Assembly (NCBI RefSeq): GCF_041296385.1
Contig: NC_091013.1
Location: 10,058,001-10,122,000, forward strand
Source of the DNA: Aphelocoma coerulescens
Lineage: Eukaryota; Chordata; Aves; Passeriformes; Corvidae
Length of the DNA: 64,000 nt
Direction: 5' to 3'
Position numbers and translations under genes: made by a program. Under the pieces are notes generated by a model. That model was not told the origin of the DNA, searched no databases, and worked only from the letters and a program-made list of their open reading frames with translations. Each line of letters opens with the position of its first letter. Within the stretch, counting starts at the first letter, position 1. Shown one piece after another: positions 1-14,680 of this stretch.

Positions 1-3000
1 AAGTAAGGCATCAAGATTTCTGCTTAAAAATCAAATACTTTATCTCCTGAAATTAATATGATTACTGAAAATTTTAAAGAAGTATATTTCCAAGCTATAA
101 TGGATGTTGTTGAAAACTCCAGATGAAGTTAATATCATGATCTTATTTTCCCACATGTATTTGCAGCAGCATGAGTAAATTTTTGTGTAAGCATATTGCT
201 GGGGAGTCTAGTGGAGTGTCTTAGTCCATACCTGACCCTGTGAAATAAAACTGAGCATTTAAAAATGCTTGTTCATCATGTAAAAGTTGTTAGAATTTGG
301 CCTTTCCAATTAACAAGTCCATAATTCTATGGGACCTTCAATATGCCTAATTGCAAGATAGGCCAGTGTGGGTACTATAGACAATCAATTATTTAGGACA
401 TTTTAGTACTGCTTATGCTTTTAATGAGTTTCCTCGGGTGGACTCCTGTAGTCTTTAAAGACTATATTGACTATAAGCGAGGTTTCTGCAATTTGTTTTA
501 AACATCCCTTAACAGGAATGTATTTTCTTGGGGCTTTGGGTTGGATTTCAGTGTTCATTCTTCCCTACCAGTTTAAAACAACCAAATTTTGAAACATAAA
601 AACTATTTTTCTTTGAAGATACCCATTTAAAGGTGAAAGCTGCAGTTACTTTGTCCTTTCTCTTTCCAGCCTACTGGTGGCTTTTCACATTTGAGTCTTT
701 CAGTGCATGGTACTTGTTTAAATTGCATTGCTTGTTTTATAAAAAGATCTTCAGGTTTTTTAGACATGTTATTTGAAGTCACTGACAGAGCAATGAAAGT
801 AGAAATTTATGCCACATATTATGGAATAAGGTCATAATTTTTGCTCACTGTTGAAATTTTTTGGTGTGCTATTACAGCCATAGTGAGAATAGACAAGCTA
901 GTTGAGTTGATGAAATGGAGGTGTTCAAATGGCAGTTGTTCACTGCCCAAATCTGCTGTTTATCCTGGGAATGCTAATTCTGGTTTCCTTACCGATAGCA
1001 GCTTCTCCATCTCCTGTGTGTCTTTGCAAATTGTTGCTTACACATAAGGTTTGGAAACTGTGCTGTGGCTTTTCTTTGGTTTTTTATTGTTGTTGAAGTT
1101 ACTTTTTTTGTTAAATGTTTTCCAAATGAAATTTTAAGCTTCTGTATGAGATAGACTATATAGAGTCCCTTTTGAAGTATTTTCATATTCAACAGAACAA
1201 TTTAAACTCATTTGGAGAAGAAACCAAGCACCAGGATTTATGTGGGAATGTCACAAGTGACAAGCCTTCCCTAATGAATTGCTTCAAAAGTAAAGTACCA
1301 CCTGTCTGACATTATTCAGACTTAATTACCCTGTATCACTTCTGACGACTGCAGAAAAAACAGACTGATGTTTCTGACCTCTGATTTGAAAAGATATTTC
1401 CATCTTGATGTTGTTTTAATCAAATAGCACAAGGTCTCCGTATTGTCAAGCCACAGCTGCCAGTCAAGAGGATTGTATTCTGCATGACAGCTCCAGATTC
1501 TTTTCATCAGTATTTTGTTGCTTTCAGTCCCATTAAGAAGTGTTACAATATTAGTCTTTACTTTTATCTTATCTCTTAAAAGAGAAATTCATACAATCTT
1601 TCAATAAGCATACATGTGAACCACCACAGGGTTTTGTCCCTTGTAGACATGCAAAGTAAATGAAAAACAACTCTTTTTTTTCCCAAACCATCTGCGACTA
1701 TGAGAGTGATAAGGGAATAATGAATTACCTGGAAAGGAGCCCTAACTGCTTGATATTCCACCTAATTTTTGAACAGAATTATTTCTGCTCACTATTTTAA
1801 CTTTTTTTTTTTCTTCTTCTTAGGCCATCTACTACTATTTGAGGTTCTTTTTTAACATCCTTGAAAAATATCTGTCACGCTGCAGTATTTCATATAAAAG
1901 TAAAAATGTTCTGTGGTTAACTGAATAATTAATTGTGTCTAACTATATTTGAGATGATTGGGAAGGAGTGTATGCATCTCTATGGCAACTTTATCTTCTG
2001 TAAAGTTTCTCCTTGATGTGAAAATTCAAGAAAATCTATACTTGAATAGTTGAGGTTAAATTAGGAAGATACTCCAAATGTAAAGTCTACTATGTATTGT
2101 GAGACATCTGGTATTTCTTGTAGAAATGAGCACAAAATTTTCTCAAACTTGTAGTGTCAACAACTAGGAAATGCAGCATTTGATGATACTCATGCAACTG
2201 TTCATTTTTCCCATTGCTCTTGTGCCTTTCTATGTAGCTTTTAAGTGCACAGTGACATCCTGGTTCTAATTCCCATGTAATCTCAGTGTTTCACAAACGT
2301 TGGGCAGCCTGTTCTTCATGCTGCCTAGAAGGCATTAATATCTCCATCTGACAAATAAGCCACCACACAGAACTACCAAAGTTAGAATTGCATTATAAAT
2401 TTGAGATCCATCTGAAAGGCAGCTGTAATCAGTTTTTCAGACCAGTTACTGCTGTGACTTTGAATGTTTTTAGGGCATAATTTTGTGGTGGATGTGGTGC
2501 GGGTGTGTGTCTTTGTGTGTTATCATTAGTGCATGTAATCTTTGCCAGTGGGGTTAAATTCATAGAAATTTGGCATTCTCTCAATCGACTAATGGGCTCA
2601 AGATAGCCCTGAGGGTGATTTTTTTGCAGACATGTGACAATGCAGGAACAGTGAAGTTTGGGGCATAAGCAAATCTGTGATCTGTGCCTGACCTTGCTTC
2701 TCTCTGATTTTACTCTGCTTCCCCGTTCCACTCTCAGGCCCCTCCTGGTGGTCTGCCTTCATGTCCAACAGCTCACCAGTCTGGGTTCTGCTCTCCAGGT
2801 TCTTGCTCTAGGACATCTAGTTTCTCCTCCATGGATTTTCATCAAATGTAAATTCAATTAATTTTCATGAAATCTTGTGTGGGGTTTTTTTGGGAAGGTT
2901 TTTTTGGGTTTTTTGGGTTTTTTTGGCAGGGGAGAGTGCCTTAGGCTCTGTGATGAGCCATTGTTTCTTCAGTTCTTCACTAGTTTTCATGGTATGTTTA

Positions 3001-6000
3001 TTTTTAGCTCACTGTCCAGTACCATTCTTACTTCTTATTACACACTTACTGAAGGAGGTGCTGGGAGAGGGAGATAGCACAAGGACAGGGGCTTCACTTT
3101 CTGTGCTCACTGCAATAGAATTCAGTAAAAGTTAAGAAAAAGGGAAAAGTTCTTTTCTGACCTCTCCCTGGTGCACTGCCACATGCACAGTACTGAAATA
3201 CAGTTGCCAGCTTCTTCTAATGACTGCAAATTTTCCCATTACAGATATTTTCTTTCTCTCACTCCTCTCATGGGGACTAGAATGGATATGTTCCAAACCA
3301 GGAACACTGAATTTCCCTGCAACTCCAAGGACACATTGAGATACCTCCCAGGAAAATAGCTATACAATTAATATTTCTGATAGGAGAAGATCTTTCCTCT
3401 AGTCTGACTCTCAATGATATTATTAGCTATAATTTTTATCAGTAGAAGTAAAAACACAATTATAGAAATTTTAGCCTGACCAGACTGTGTTTGATAAAAG
3501 GGTAGAATGGAAACCTCATGACAGCGTTACTGACTTCTAAATAGGTCTTATATAATCAACCCTGTTCAAATCAGTCATAATTTGGAAGCCTTTATGGCTT
3601 TACAAAGAAGAATCTTAATCTCCTTCGTAATGAATAATAAATCAAGACTAACACCATTGGCTTTGGGTTGGATACAGCAGCTGAAATGCAGAAGTTAAAT
3701 GGCTTAACTTGTACTCTATTGTGGCAGAAAGAATTCAGATGTTATGACCTCTTTTTTTCAGTTTTTATCATATAATAATGTTATTCTATTACAGTTATTC
3801 TTAGTTTAACACCAGTTGTGAGGATTTTTGTGAGCCATCCTCTAGGCTGCTTCTGTGTGCAAATTATTATATGCATACTTTTGGTCTTTTTAGTCTTTCA
3901 CATTACTCTTTATCACCCCTGTGATCATTTCCAGCATGAGAAGTGCACTGTCATGCAGGGTCTTGAAGAGGTGAGTGCAAAAGAGAGATCTGAGGACATC
4001 TGTTATAGCTCATGGAGTGGGATAGGTGGATAATATTCGTATCTTCTGTAGTCAAGTTTGTTGATAGATGTTAAAACATGAGTTGTAAACAGCTGATCTA
4101 TCTGAAATATTGCAAGCACTTTCAGCCTTATCTTTCTTTATATTTCATGCACTCTTTGACAAAAAGTACTTGTATGTGGCGAACCTACATTTTTATTTAT
4201 ACAACTGATAATGCTGGAAGGTGTTAGTAAGGCATCATGCTGGTGACATTATCCTTGGCTTTCCAGTGTTGTGTGACTTTGCTGTGCATCCCTTCCTGCT
4301 CTTTGGCCTGTTGTTTTCAAGAAACTAATTTTGTTCCAGCTGGTTTTATAGTTGGTGTTACTTTATCATGAGCAAAACTTACTAGAAATAAAAGTTCATT
4401 AAGTAAATAGCCTACTGAAATACTCTATTTACGTTGGGTTTTGTCTTAATTTCTTTCTAAATGGGTCTATTAGTGTGCAGAGAATGATAATTTTGAGAGT
4501 CTTTAGGCTGGGCATATTCTGGATAAGCAGAGGGAAGAGATGCTGGAACTACTACTTCTGGTTTTTGCAAAAACTACAAAGAGTTGGATTTCAGGCATCT
4601 TTCCTCAAATGTCAAAACAATCATTTCTATTTCCCTGACTTCTGTGGCCAGTCCTGGAAAAGGTTTCCTGTGGGTTGTCTGTCTCCGTGAAGTGGCTACT
4701 CAGCTATTAGTTATTTTTCAGAAAACATTAAAGTGTCTGTTCTTCCAATTTAGCATTAACGAGGTTCTTCTCCCAACAGCAGGTGTGGAGCTATAATTGG
4801 CCATTAGGATGTCATGTTTTGGTTGGAGACTTTGAGTGGATAACAAAGCTAATTTCTATTGCTACAAGTTCTCTTTTATTACAAGTAAGAGAGAACTCCA
4901 AACCAGGTCAGGCTGGTCACAGAGGTAGTGGCTTATTTTCATCAGTGAAACCAATTAACTTTCTCAACTTCAGAGCTCATATTTCAGTGTAAAATTCTCA
5001 GACGTGTAAAGGCACTGGAAGCTTGATTAACACATAAATAAATTAAATTTGCCCTAACATTTAAAAACAACAACAAAAAAAGTCAAGTCCAAGCTCTTTT
5101 CTTTTCAATAATTTCAAAAAAAGACGAACCAATAAACTTTTTTTTTCCATTATGAGTAATTTGGTGTTATCCTTGAAATCTGACACATACAGCTAATTTG
5201 TTTATTTATTTATTTATATACAGATAATTGACTTTACACAAGTGCATGCTTTTATTATGACTTCATATCTGATGTTTTACTTTCTTAGATAAATTGGATT
5301 TTATAGGCCTTTAACCTAGCTTTTTGGGTGTTCCCCACCTTGCCAATAGAAATAAAATAGATTGAATTGTATTCCACATGATTGTTTAATTTTATGTTAT
5401 ATTATTTTTTTAGGAATACCTTTGGAAGACTTCAAATATATTGTTGATATTTAACCATCACTGGAATTTTTTTCCCTGATATAAGCTGATGAGAAGCTGT
5501 AGAACAACCTTTTTTCATAGAAAATTTCTAAATTCAACTAATTACATTGAATATCAGAACTAATTAGGCCTGGAAAAGGAAGCACTTTGGGAATGGTGTA
5601 AAAAAGAGACCGTAATTATTTAGCATACTCTGATAAAGCCCTGCAAAAGAAAGCTAAGAACCAGAGAGAGGATGCTATGGTAATACACATGCTAAACATG
5701 CATAATTTTAGCAAGTATAGTCATGAATTGCTGGGAAAAAAGGGTTACAGACAGCAAAAGCAATCTGGTTTTCAATGCCTTTTTTCCTCTCCTTTTAAAT
5801 ATTTTACATTTCTTGACCTATGAGAGATGAGCATTCTAAGCTTTAGTGTAATGAGCAACAGAGGACATCTGTGAAATCTTCCTGCCTGGTTGCTCTTCAT
5901 TTTCAGAGGTTCCCTTTGTGTTCTCTGATGGGGGATAACATGAGGTGGGCAATTGTGATGTTGCAAATTACACATTTATGTTAAATTGTGTGTGGAAGTG

Positions 6001-9000
6001 TAGCTCCCAGTACTCTTGGTTAGTCCCTACCTGCGGCTTTTGAAAAATCGTGGTCTTGCCTTGGAAAAGACTTTAAGAAAGAATTTATGAGAGCATAGAA
6101 AAAGGTCCTTGCAGAAATATGGATTGTGTGCGTGGGCTTATGTTCTCCCTGAGCCAAACACATTTTATTAGAGAGCAGTTCTTTAAAAACTGGCTTTGCT
6201 TGGAGGAGGCAGCTGGCTGGGGGTCTTTGTCTGGGCCTGGAGTGAGGTGCCTGTGCTGTTGGTCCCGGTGGGCTGATCTGGAGGCACTGGAGTCCTGGCT
6301 AAGCTCCAGGTTTCCTTTTGGCCTCCTCTGTTTTCCTCCTGTACAGGAGCACTATTGATTTGAAGTGAAGAGAGAGCATTCCCAGGCTTCCATAATGATC
6401 ATCAGATCTGAGTGTCTTCCATGGATTTGTATAGTAGAAGTAACACCATGACAAGGTCACAATAAGTGTTGGCCTTTTTTGCTGTTGAGCCTTTTTTTGT
6501 CCTTTGTCTGGATTCCTGCAGGCACACAGAGATTGAGACCAGCTGAGGGCTCTCAGAATTGTGTCATCTCTATGTATTTGCCAAGGAATCCCTAAAGTCC
6601 ATACAAAAAACTTATTTTTACAGTAATTTCAAACACTGATAAGAAATAAATCTTGGTTATCTATTGACTTAGTCTAATAAATCTTTTGAATTACAATCAT
6701 TAAGTGGGAAAAAACTTTATAGAAATTTAAATCTTACTGGAAATACGTCCAAAAAAGTATGTTTTTCAAAGAGATGTCAGTGACATTAAAAACTTTACTT
6801 TTTTGCATTTATTTCTGTTTTTTATATTTTAAATTATTCATTCAATTTTACCTGCAAATTTCTAGTTGAAAGGTTATCTAAACCCTTACATTCTATCAAA
6901 TAAAATGACTCATAAGTATTTGCTGAAATTATATGAGGAAAGTTTAATACTAATTCTTACCTTTTTATGCTAATAATAATCTCAGTTATGAAGAGACTGA
7001 ATAGACACAGAAATTTAACTAGCTTCAAATTCCTGAAGCTGAAAGACATAACTCTGAGAGATGTAATAGATGCTGATAGTAAATATAAACCTGCTCAATA
7101 AATTAGAAGTTTCCAGAGATGCCTCAACCAAGATTTTATTCTAAGCATTTTACTTTCAGAGTTTGTCTTACATGTAAACTTAAATACTTTGGTAAAATGG
7201 TTTATTTTTGCATGTGTAATTTGGTAGAATAGCTGCTTCCCATGCAAACACTCCTTTAATAAAATAACATACTTTAGTCAAAGAAACCCCTCAAGCACCA
7301 CTTTTAATTATATATAGGAATGTGTATTAGCTAGCCTGTTTTAAATATTTCTGAAAGCCTGCAGTCCTAACAGCACAGATGGCTGAGTAACTTCATAATT
7401 CTCAGGGTTTTTTTTTTTTAAATAAAAATGTCATTTTGTTTATTGATGATGCAGTACATAAGTGATACTGGTGAATTATATCTACATATTTGTTGTTGTA
7501 AATCAGTGCAGCAAATTAATCACCATCATAGTTCTTAATTTTTGAAGGGATTGTATGACAGGTTTAACATGGGAAGCCAAATTATGTTGTCTTTTTGTAC
7601 AAGCATGAACTACATTTCTTCGCTTGGTTTCACTGGGGTGGTTTCAGATGTGTTGAAAACGAAGTTGGACAAAACAAGGCCGCAGTAAATTCTGTATCCA
7701 CTTCAAAAACGAAGTTTATATAGTCTGAATTATTAGAATTGCTTTATGTTTAGGAAAAGTAGCTATTTACTAAGTGATTAGTTAGAAGGTTACTATTTTT
7801 GGTACTGTTAAATTGTATACATCTGCTTAAAATGCTGTACATAGCTTTTGGAAGCCTTTGTTTAAGAACAGATTACAACATTTTTCAACACAGTCATCAT
7901 CCACAATTACTGAAATTTCAGTGAATAATTATTAACACATTGAGGATTTACAAATATTTGTAGTTCTCAATTTGTATTTTGAAATGACGAGTATTAATTC
8001 CTCATCTCAAAGTAAATTTTGAATTATCCAGCATTAATATGTATTTCCAATTACATTTTCAGGGCTAAATTTTAAGCTGTAGAATTCAATTGGAACTTTA
8101 CACACACAGAATATACAAAACTGCGGGGTTTGCCTTACTCTCCATCAGGAGCATTTGCAATGGTAAAGCTTGAATGCCTAAATACTAGCAGTACAAATAT
8201 TTCATCAGATTGGAGTTTTGAAATGGAATGAATAATGACAGGACTTGTTTTCATGTGACTGATACCTGAGAAATTAGCGTTCAGCTCTCGATTGATACGT
8301 TGTCTGGTGGCATTTCAGCGTAGTATTAAGCCACTTACAGATCTTGGGCAGTTTTCTATCTCCTGACTGATTATAAAAGTCCCTGGCTTGATTTTATTTT
8401 CCACTGATGTTGCAAGGAAAACAAACTGTTGCGAACCAAAGACAAAGTTACTCCTGGCTGCTTAGGGAATGGTGTCTTCCAGCCACCTAAAGAGGAAAAA
8501 AAAAAAATCCTTGGAGAGCAAAGCAAGAGCTGAGTCACAGATTTCATCCCCGTTACCCTTGTTTATATCTTGGCTGCGCTGCAGGAAAATCCTCCCATGA
8601 ACAGTGTTGTCTCACCAGCACCCTTAATGCATGCAGTGATAAACTCAGCTAAGCTGGCCTGAAGTGAAGTCTGGCACAAACAGCTTAGAGAAGGTCTAGT
8701 TGGTGAAATGGATGTGGCAAACTGGATCAGAGCACAAGCTCTGCTTTCTGTCTGTCCTGAAACATAGATACCCATATATATGCAGAGAGGAAAATATTTG
8801 CTTTCTTGTATATCTCATCATTGAGTAAACCAGCACATTTTAAGTAGGTGGGATTTTGGTACCATTTCTTCTTGTAGGATTTGACAAAAGGGCCTTTGAC
8901 TGTAGTAATATATAACTTTTTCATTTAGTAATAGGTAATCTCTGTGCACATATGCTTAACATGCAGAAGTTATTTTTGTTCTGTTAGGCAGTGACTCTTG

Positions 9001-12000
9001 AGTCTTGCCAGTTTGCACTTCTTGCAGAGAAAGCAAGTGTGCTCATACATCATTAGAAAAGCTTGTGCTGTTTTATGTGTTTATTACCAGGGAGACTAGT
9101 GATACTGGAAGTATAGTTGTGTCTGTTTTAATGTGATCAAGAAATAGTAATTGTTGCCTTTGGTAACTATTAGTATATGAAGTATATCAGAATTAAGTAT
9201 GTTGCTTCTCTGCTACTTAGAAAGTGGAATGTTACAGGAAATTAAGAATATAAAATAAATGAAAAAATGCTTTGTGATGTCAAGAAATGTCACTGCTGCT
9301 CAGTTTTCATTTGAAATTTTGTAAGGAGTTAAAACACTTACTTAACTTCATTGTAACTGTATTAAGCAACTAATAGAATGGACTGGGAAATTTCGTTGTA
9401 TTAATTAAATCTAACAGTGGTACTCTATCCAGACGAGAGATAACATTTGAATCAATATATGGTTTTCTTACTTGTTGTAAAAGAGAAAATTGTATTTTCA
9501 GCAATTCCTCTCCTTGGTAGCAATTCTGTAGATGGATTTGCCCTTTGACTTGGGGTATTTCCATCCATTTAATTGTTGAACAACCACAGCCTTACATAGT
9601 CTTTTTAACAACTCTGTTAATAACTCTTCATGTAAATGAAGAATAAAATGTCTTTTCCTTACATATTTTTATAAGTTATGAAAACCAAATCAACAGCAAA
9701 AAGCGGCCCAAATTAAAAAAACCCTTAATTTATGTACATTTCTCCCATCAATGCAAAAGCATTTTTCACTTCTTCAGATGGGACTAAGTGGATATGATAG
9801 CTGCATCAGGGAGCTCTGGGGCTCAAATCCAGGCTGCTCCCTGCTTCATCTGCAGTAGCAGGGGAGAAGACCTTACTAATTTGGGAGGAGGGGCAGCATG
9901 CCTATCTAGAGTCCAGGCCTTGCTCAAGCTCAACTTGCATGTAAATGCATTGTGAAGAGTGCTTAGCATATTTCTGTTCATATTATCTTCATTTAATGAC
10001 TTGCTTGTACAGCTCTGTGGCATCATTGGTGCAATATTGGAGGACCCTGTATTCTGTTGACATCTTTTCTGGGTAGGTGTAGGTTTATGGGAAAAGGACA
10101 GCAGAGAGGTCAGCATGCCAGCCCACATTGTAGAGAAAAAGTTGGGTGGACTTGTTCTGGGTACTTGAGTATTAGCTGTGGTTCAGAGTATATCTGGAGC
10201 AACATTTGGCTGGTGAGACTTTTTGTACCACTGTGTTTGCAGACACAGAAGTGGCAGAGGTGGCAGTGCTTACCTGGCTTCTCACAGGAACAGTGGATTT
10301 TCAATGAAGTGCAAAATACAGAGCAAGAGACACTGTCTTGAAGTGTTAAAGGTGGTAGAGGGGAAATACATCAAACATGTTAACACAATATATACTTAAC
10401 AAATTCAGGCATTTTCAGTCTTCAGATAAATGGTCAGGTTTCTTTCCACGAATTTCTACTGCAGTTACATTTGCAAAGTAACCCAAAAGTTCTGATTGGT
10501 TGAACTTGTTACTTTAAATATTTGTTGGAAAATGACTATTTCGTTACAGGTCTGCTGTACTTTGTGTATACATCTTGCAGAGAAATGTAGAAGCAGTACT
10601 TAATCTCAGTGGTTGAGGGTAGTAGTTTGCCAAAAAATAGTCAGGGATAGGAAGAACACACACAATCTGTGGTCTTTGTTACATATAGCAGCTCTCAGAA
10701 ATGCAGTTAATGCATTTTAATCACCAGGCCTAATTGCAGTTTGTAAAGTGAAGATGACAGCTAGTAATAGCATTGAAAAAAAACCCCAGCTGCAGTCAAA
10801 TACACAGTATAGAAGTTTAAAAGAGCTGCTTACACATATAGGTTAAAGTTTATGTTCCTGGAATAAATAATGAATTAAGGAACAAAACGCAGATTTAATG
10901 CTCACTTTAGTGCCATTAGAGCTGAAAATGATCTCCAGGAATACTTAGAAGTGAGGTGAACACTTGCTTGAACAGTTTAACAAATGTCATTAAACATCAC
11001 TGGAGGTATGTGCCATCTTTCAGAATGATATGGAAAGCTGTGTTAATGTATCAGTACTGTAGAGATGTGGCTGCTTGAACACTTGCACAAGCGAACATCA
11101 TATGGGTGAATATTTGGCTTCTATCACAGCCAAGCAGTCACAGAGCTCTGATTTATCTGAAGGCCAGAACCCCCTGCAAAAACTTCAGTACTTTAGACAT
11201 GGATATCCTTGTGTATGTGTGTCTGTGTCTGTGTGTTTGAATTGATGCTTTGGGTAGTGTTAAGATACATTTCATTTCAATACAAATACTGCAAAATTTG
11301 AATGTGGATGCATTTGAAAATTACCTCTTGATGATTTTTTTAATTTGTAATTTGCTTCTGGATAACCCCACTAATGTGTTTGTTTCTAAAGGATTCTGAA
11401 TGTACATAGAAAGTCTTTTTATCAGACTTCTAGCTAAATTTGAGTGTTCTAGAATAAAAATTAATTTATCTTTTCATAACTTTACAGTGTAAGTAAGTGC
11501 ACAGAATTTTAATACCTTAATTTTTTTTTTTTTCAGTATTAATTAATTCTATAAAGGAGCATTTAATATTAATAATTAATTCTGTAAAGTAATATCTAAT
11601 CTCCTCTTAAACTTGTAGAATACTTAAGTTTCTGACAAGGCTTGTAGGAAAAATCAAAGCCAACTTTTGAGGGTTTTTATCTGCTACTTTCATTGCAATC
11701 ATAGTAACTGTGTGTTTCTTAGAATAGAAACATTTTCAAAGATGTGAAGTTCTATGGAAAATATAAATTGAAAAAATAGTAGCTTGGGAAAGCAATTAAG
11801 CTTTACAGACTGATAAAGGACTATAATTCCATAATTTACTTATTTCTTAGTGTTGGTATTATACTTGTTGCAGTTATTTAAATCTGTGTTGCTTAGACTG
11901 CCAAGACTGTAATCCTCACTAATGAGAATAATCCAGTAACATGCATCATTTCAAGCAATGACACTGATTTTTCACCTCCTTCCAGCCAGGGTGGAGACTT

Positions 12001-13885
12001 GTCCACCCAATGTCTGGGAAAGAGGAAAGTACTTTCCTTTTCTTCTCCTTTTTTTTTTTTTTTTCTCTGTACTTGCAGTATTATTTTATTTATATTTTTC
12101 AAAGTTGAAATGTGCAGTAGGTTCTTCTATGTTCTAGCAGAGTCCTGAACTGCAGGAGTGCTGTGGGGAATGTCTTGACAGTGCAGTACATTGAAAAGTA
12201 GATGTACATCTGTTCCATTTTAAAATAAAAATCAGCCGACCCTTAAATGCTCACCTTAAATCGAGTGCATTTAAATAAATCAGCTACCAAAAGGAAGATG
12301 ACCTAATGGTTTCTGTTTCTGAGACTATAGCCTTTCTCAATTTTTAAAATATATAAGTCCTGATGATGAGCTGTCATTGGCTGGTTGAATGCTACATATT
12401 TTGTGTGAAGTTTATGTTGTACAAGCCAAAGATGACAGCGAAAAATATTCAAAAAATAAGGCAAAGAGCATGTGTTTCTCTGACTAATATCCATATAATT
12501 GTGTGTAAAACGTTAAAAAACTTTGTGAATGAAAACAGATATTTCTTGCATTACAGCTCTTTATTACAGTGTTAATGCATTTCTATAGAAACTTTTTCCT
12601 ATTTCCATTTACTGTCATATTTTTTTTTTACCATGTGTAAATCCTTGCTTCTTCTTGAAGATAACTTAAGCCACATTACAGTATAATCAGTTTCAAAATT
12701 TTGTCTTCGTATTGCTTCTGTATCCTGCTTCTTTCCCTGTCTCACTGAGTAGCTCTTTCAATATACTTGCTGTTAGCACTGAAAATTGTTTTCTCATGAC
12801 CACATCAGCTTCATGTGGAAATGTCAAATAAATTCCCTCTCTGTCTAAGTTAGCAGTCAGGCTAACTTTGCTCAGTCCAGAAAGTCAGTGTCCAATCAGT
12901 CTGTGCTCTGAATAGTTTCTTACCATGTGTAAAACCTAACAGGGGACAAATATCTGCATTGTATCCTATTAAATACTATCTGCATGCCTGATTATATGAA
13001 CAAACCCAGTTTAGAAGCCACCTTAAGCTTTCTTCATGCCCTTGAGTATCACATTTTACTACAGTTGGAGAAATAATTTTAAAAGAATGAATTTTTTGTT
13101 ATGCATAGTGATCTCCTTAGCTGTTAAACAATTTTATATGGAGAATTGTGTATTACCAAGGTTATTTCTCTATCCAAGACCTAATTGTCAATAGAGGAAA
13201 CATGTCAAAGACCTTAAATTCATTCAATTTCCTTATTACTGGGAAAGTAAAATAGAAGCATGAAAAGTTTTAGGAGTTCCATTTACATTGCTTGAAATGT
13301 GACAGTCATGCCAATTTGACCTTTGTAAGTTGTTTTGTATTAATTATAAATCATTCCCATGCTACTTTTATTAATGTAGCTGCCTGCTGCATGATTTTCA
13401 AGTTCTTCTATTATAAGAATGGCAGTATTTTTAATTTCCAAAATTGGTATTTGGTTGCAAACCCTCTGGGTCCTGCTGTGATGTTAGGTGGAGCCTGAAT
13501 GTCATAGAATCATTGTTTCTGACAGCTAATCAGATATCCAAATGATTTAACCTCTGTATGTCATTGTCATCAAGCTGATGATGCTGATGAAGAATGCCTG
13601 ACAATTAGCAATGCAGAAATACTAAAATAACATAGACACTATTTATGTGGTTGCTAAGTTAGTTGTTAGGTGTTGCAAATATTACAGGAGTAGCCAACTC
13701 ATTCCCCACTTCTCAAAATTCTCATAAATAACCTTCTTTTTGGTTCTTGTGTTGGCCAAAGAATATTTCTTTCCTGAGCTGAGTAAAAGGAGCAAAATAT
13801 TGTAGTCATTCTGGTTTTCTTGATCCTTGTGCTCACTGAATTAGCCTAAAGGTCCCTTGCATGGTAGATGGTAAATGTCAGCATG
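1..13885 (+). other. DMD: DMD intron 1, distal part, unique AT-rich sequence
   Basis: This stretch is assigned to intron 1 because it lies upstream of exon 2 on the coding strand. I see no exon, RNA gene or full-length transposon in it. It holds a T/G-rich tract (2878-2933), short GT-rich stretches (around 2501-2520 and 11213-11240), poly-T before AG at 11521-11536, and GC-richer patches near 6190-6340 and 8440-8690 that I could not match to anything. I looked for a Purkinje-type alternative first exon (human MSEVSSD, ending in a lone G before GT) and recognised none. Confidence 0.8.
2878..2933 (+). repeat. G/T-only tract with spaced G runs
   Basis: The run contains four G tracts of three or four bases separated by T runs of six or seven bases and one longer spacer. 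The coding strand is almost free of A and C here. It might allow a long-loop G-quadruplex, but the loops are longer than usual. Confidence 0.6.
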
Positions 13886-14016
13886 AGATTCACACAATAT
13901 TCTGAGTTGGAAGGATCATCGAGTCCAGCTCTTAAGGAAATGGTCCATACAGAGACTGAGCCCACAGCCTTGGTTTTATTAGCACCACAGTCTGACCAAC
14001 TGAGCTCATCTCAGCA
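13886..14016 (-). mobile_element. tRNA-Ile-derived SINE with CR1-like tail (TguSINE1-like)
   Basis: Read on the minus strand, the element begins near 14016 with a tRNA-like head. It has an A-box-like tgagctcagttgg, then ggtgctaataa, matching the anticodon-loop region of tRNA-Ile(AAT), then a degenerate B box. It ends near 13886 in ccaactcagaatatt, the 3' end shared with avian CR1 elements. Known: songbirds carry SINEs built from a tRNA-Ile head and a CR1-type tail, mobilised by CR1 reverse transcriptase. The copy is diverged, with a broken B box, so it is probably inactive. I see no clear target duplication. Confidence 0.78.
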
Positions 14017-14652
14017 TCTGCATATCAGTAATTAGTCATTACTGAAGCTAAACACTGCCTCAGGATACTTGGACTCAGATCCATCTGAATACCTTCCCAC
14101 CATTAATCTTTATAAATCCTCTTTTATCCTTTTATACATTAGTCCCAAGGATTTTATATGCTCAGGAATTCCACAGTTTAACTGTGAACCATAGAGTGAG
14201 CAGGTAACCAGATTAGAAACATTAAAGTTTTGTGGAGTGTGGAGGGTGAAAATATTAAAGAAACTAAAGACTGTGCAAAGAATATGTATTATTAATAAAT
14301 TAAAGGAGTGGGAAGAAAATAGAAATTATACCTGATTTAAGCAGGGAAAGAGGGTGTGTGTTCTCTGTTGTATTCACATTGAACTGTTTTGTATAGTGCT
14401 ATCTGAACTTCCTGAGAATTAATGGATATAACTTTTTTTTTGATTCATTCAAAACCATCATGCTCTAATTTCAGTGAATTTCCCTTTGTTCTTGCATAGG
14501 CTTTTAGTAGCTATTAAAGCCACAGTGTAATAGTTTCAGCTTTTTTTAGGTGAGATTTTATCAGTAGTCTTTGCAGTTGAATCCTCATTTCTTCTCTCTT
14601 TCCTCTCCCAATGAGTTATCCATACATTTTTCACATTAGTTTTGACAAAGTT
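14017..14652 (+). other. DMD: Intron 1 spacer, possible very old repeat remnants
   Basis: There is no gene here. Two patches (about 14160-14200, with ttccacagtttaactgtg, and about 14455-14505, with tttcagtgaatttccctttg) faintly recall an old amniote LINE-related repeat. The resemblance is too weak to name a family. The rest is unique AT-rich intron. Confidence 0.4.
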
Positions 14653-14680
14653 TTCCTTCCTTCCTTCCTTCCTTCCTTCC

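Noticed and set aside
11521..11536. Poly-T followed by cag as an exon acceptor
   Set aside because: What follows is AT-rich with stops in all frames and a near-duplicate of aattaattct, and there is no plausible exon or donor.
13500..13516. catagaatcat-like string as a CR1 3' end
   Set aside because: No CR1 sequence continues on either side, so it is a chance match.
13950..14010. A functional tRNA-Ile gene on the minus strand
   Set aside because: The B box and stems are degraded and a CR1-like tail follows, so it is a SINE head and not a tRNA gene.
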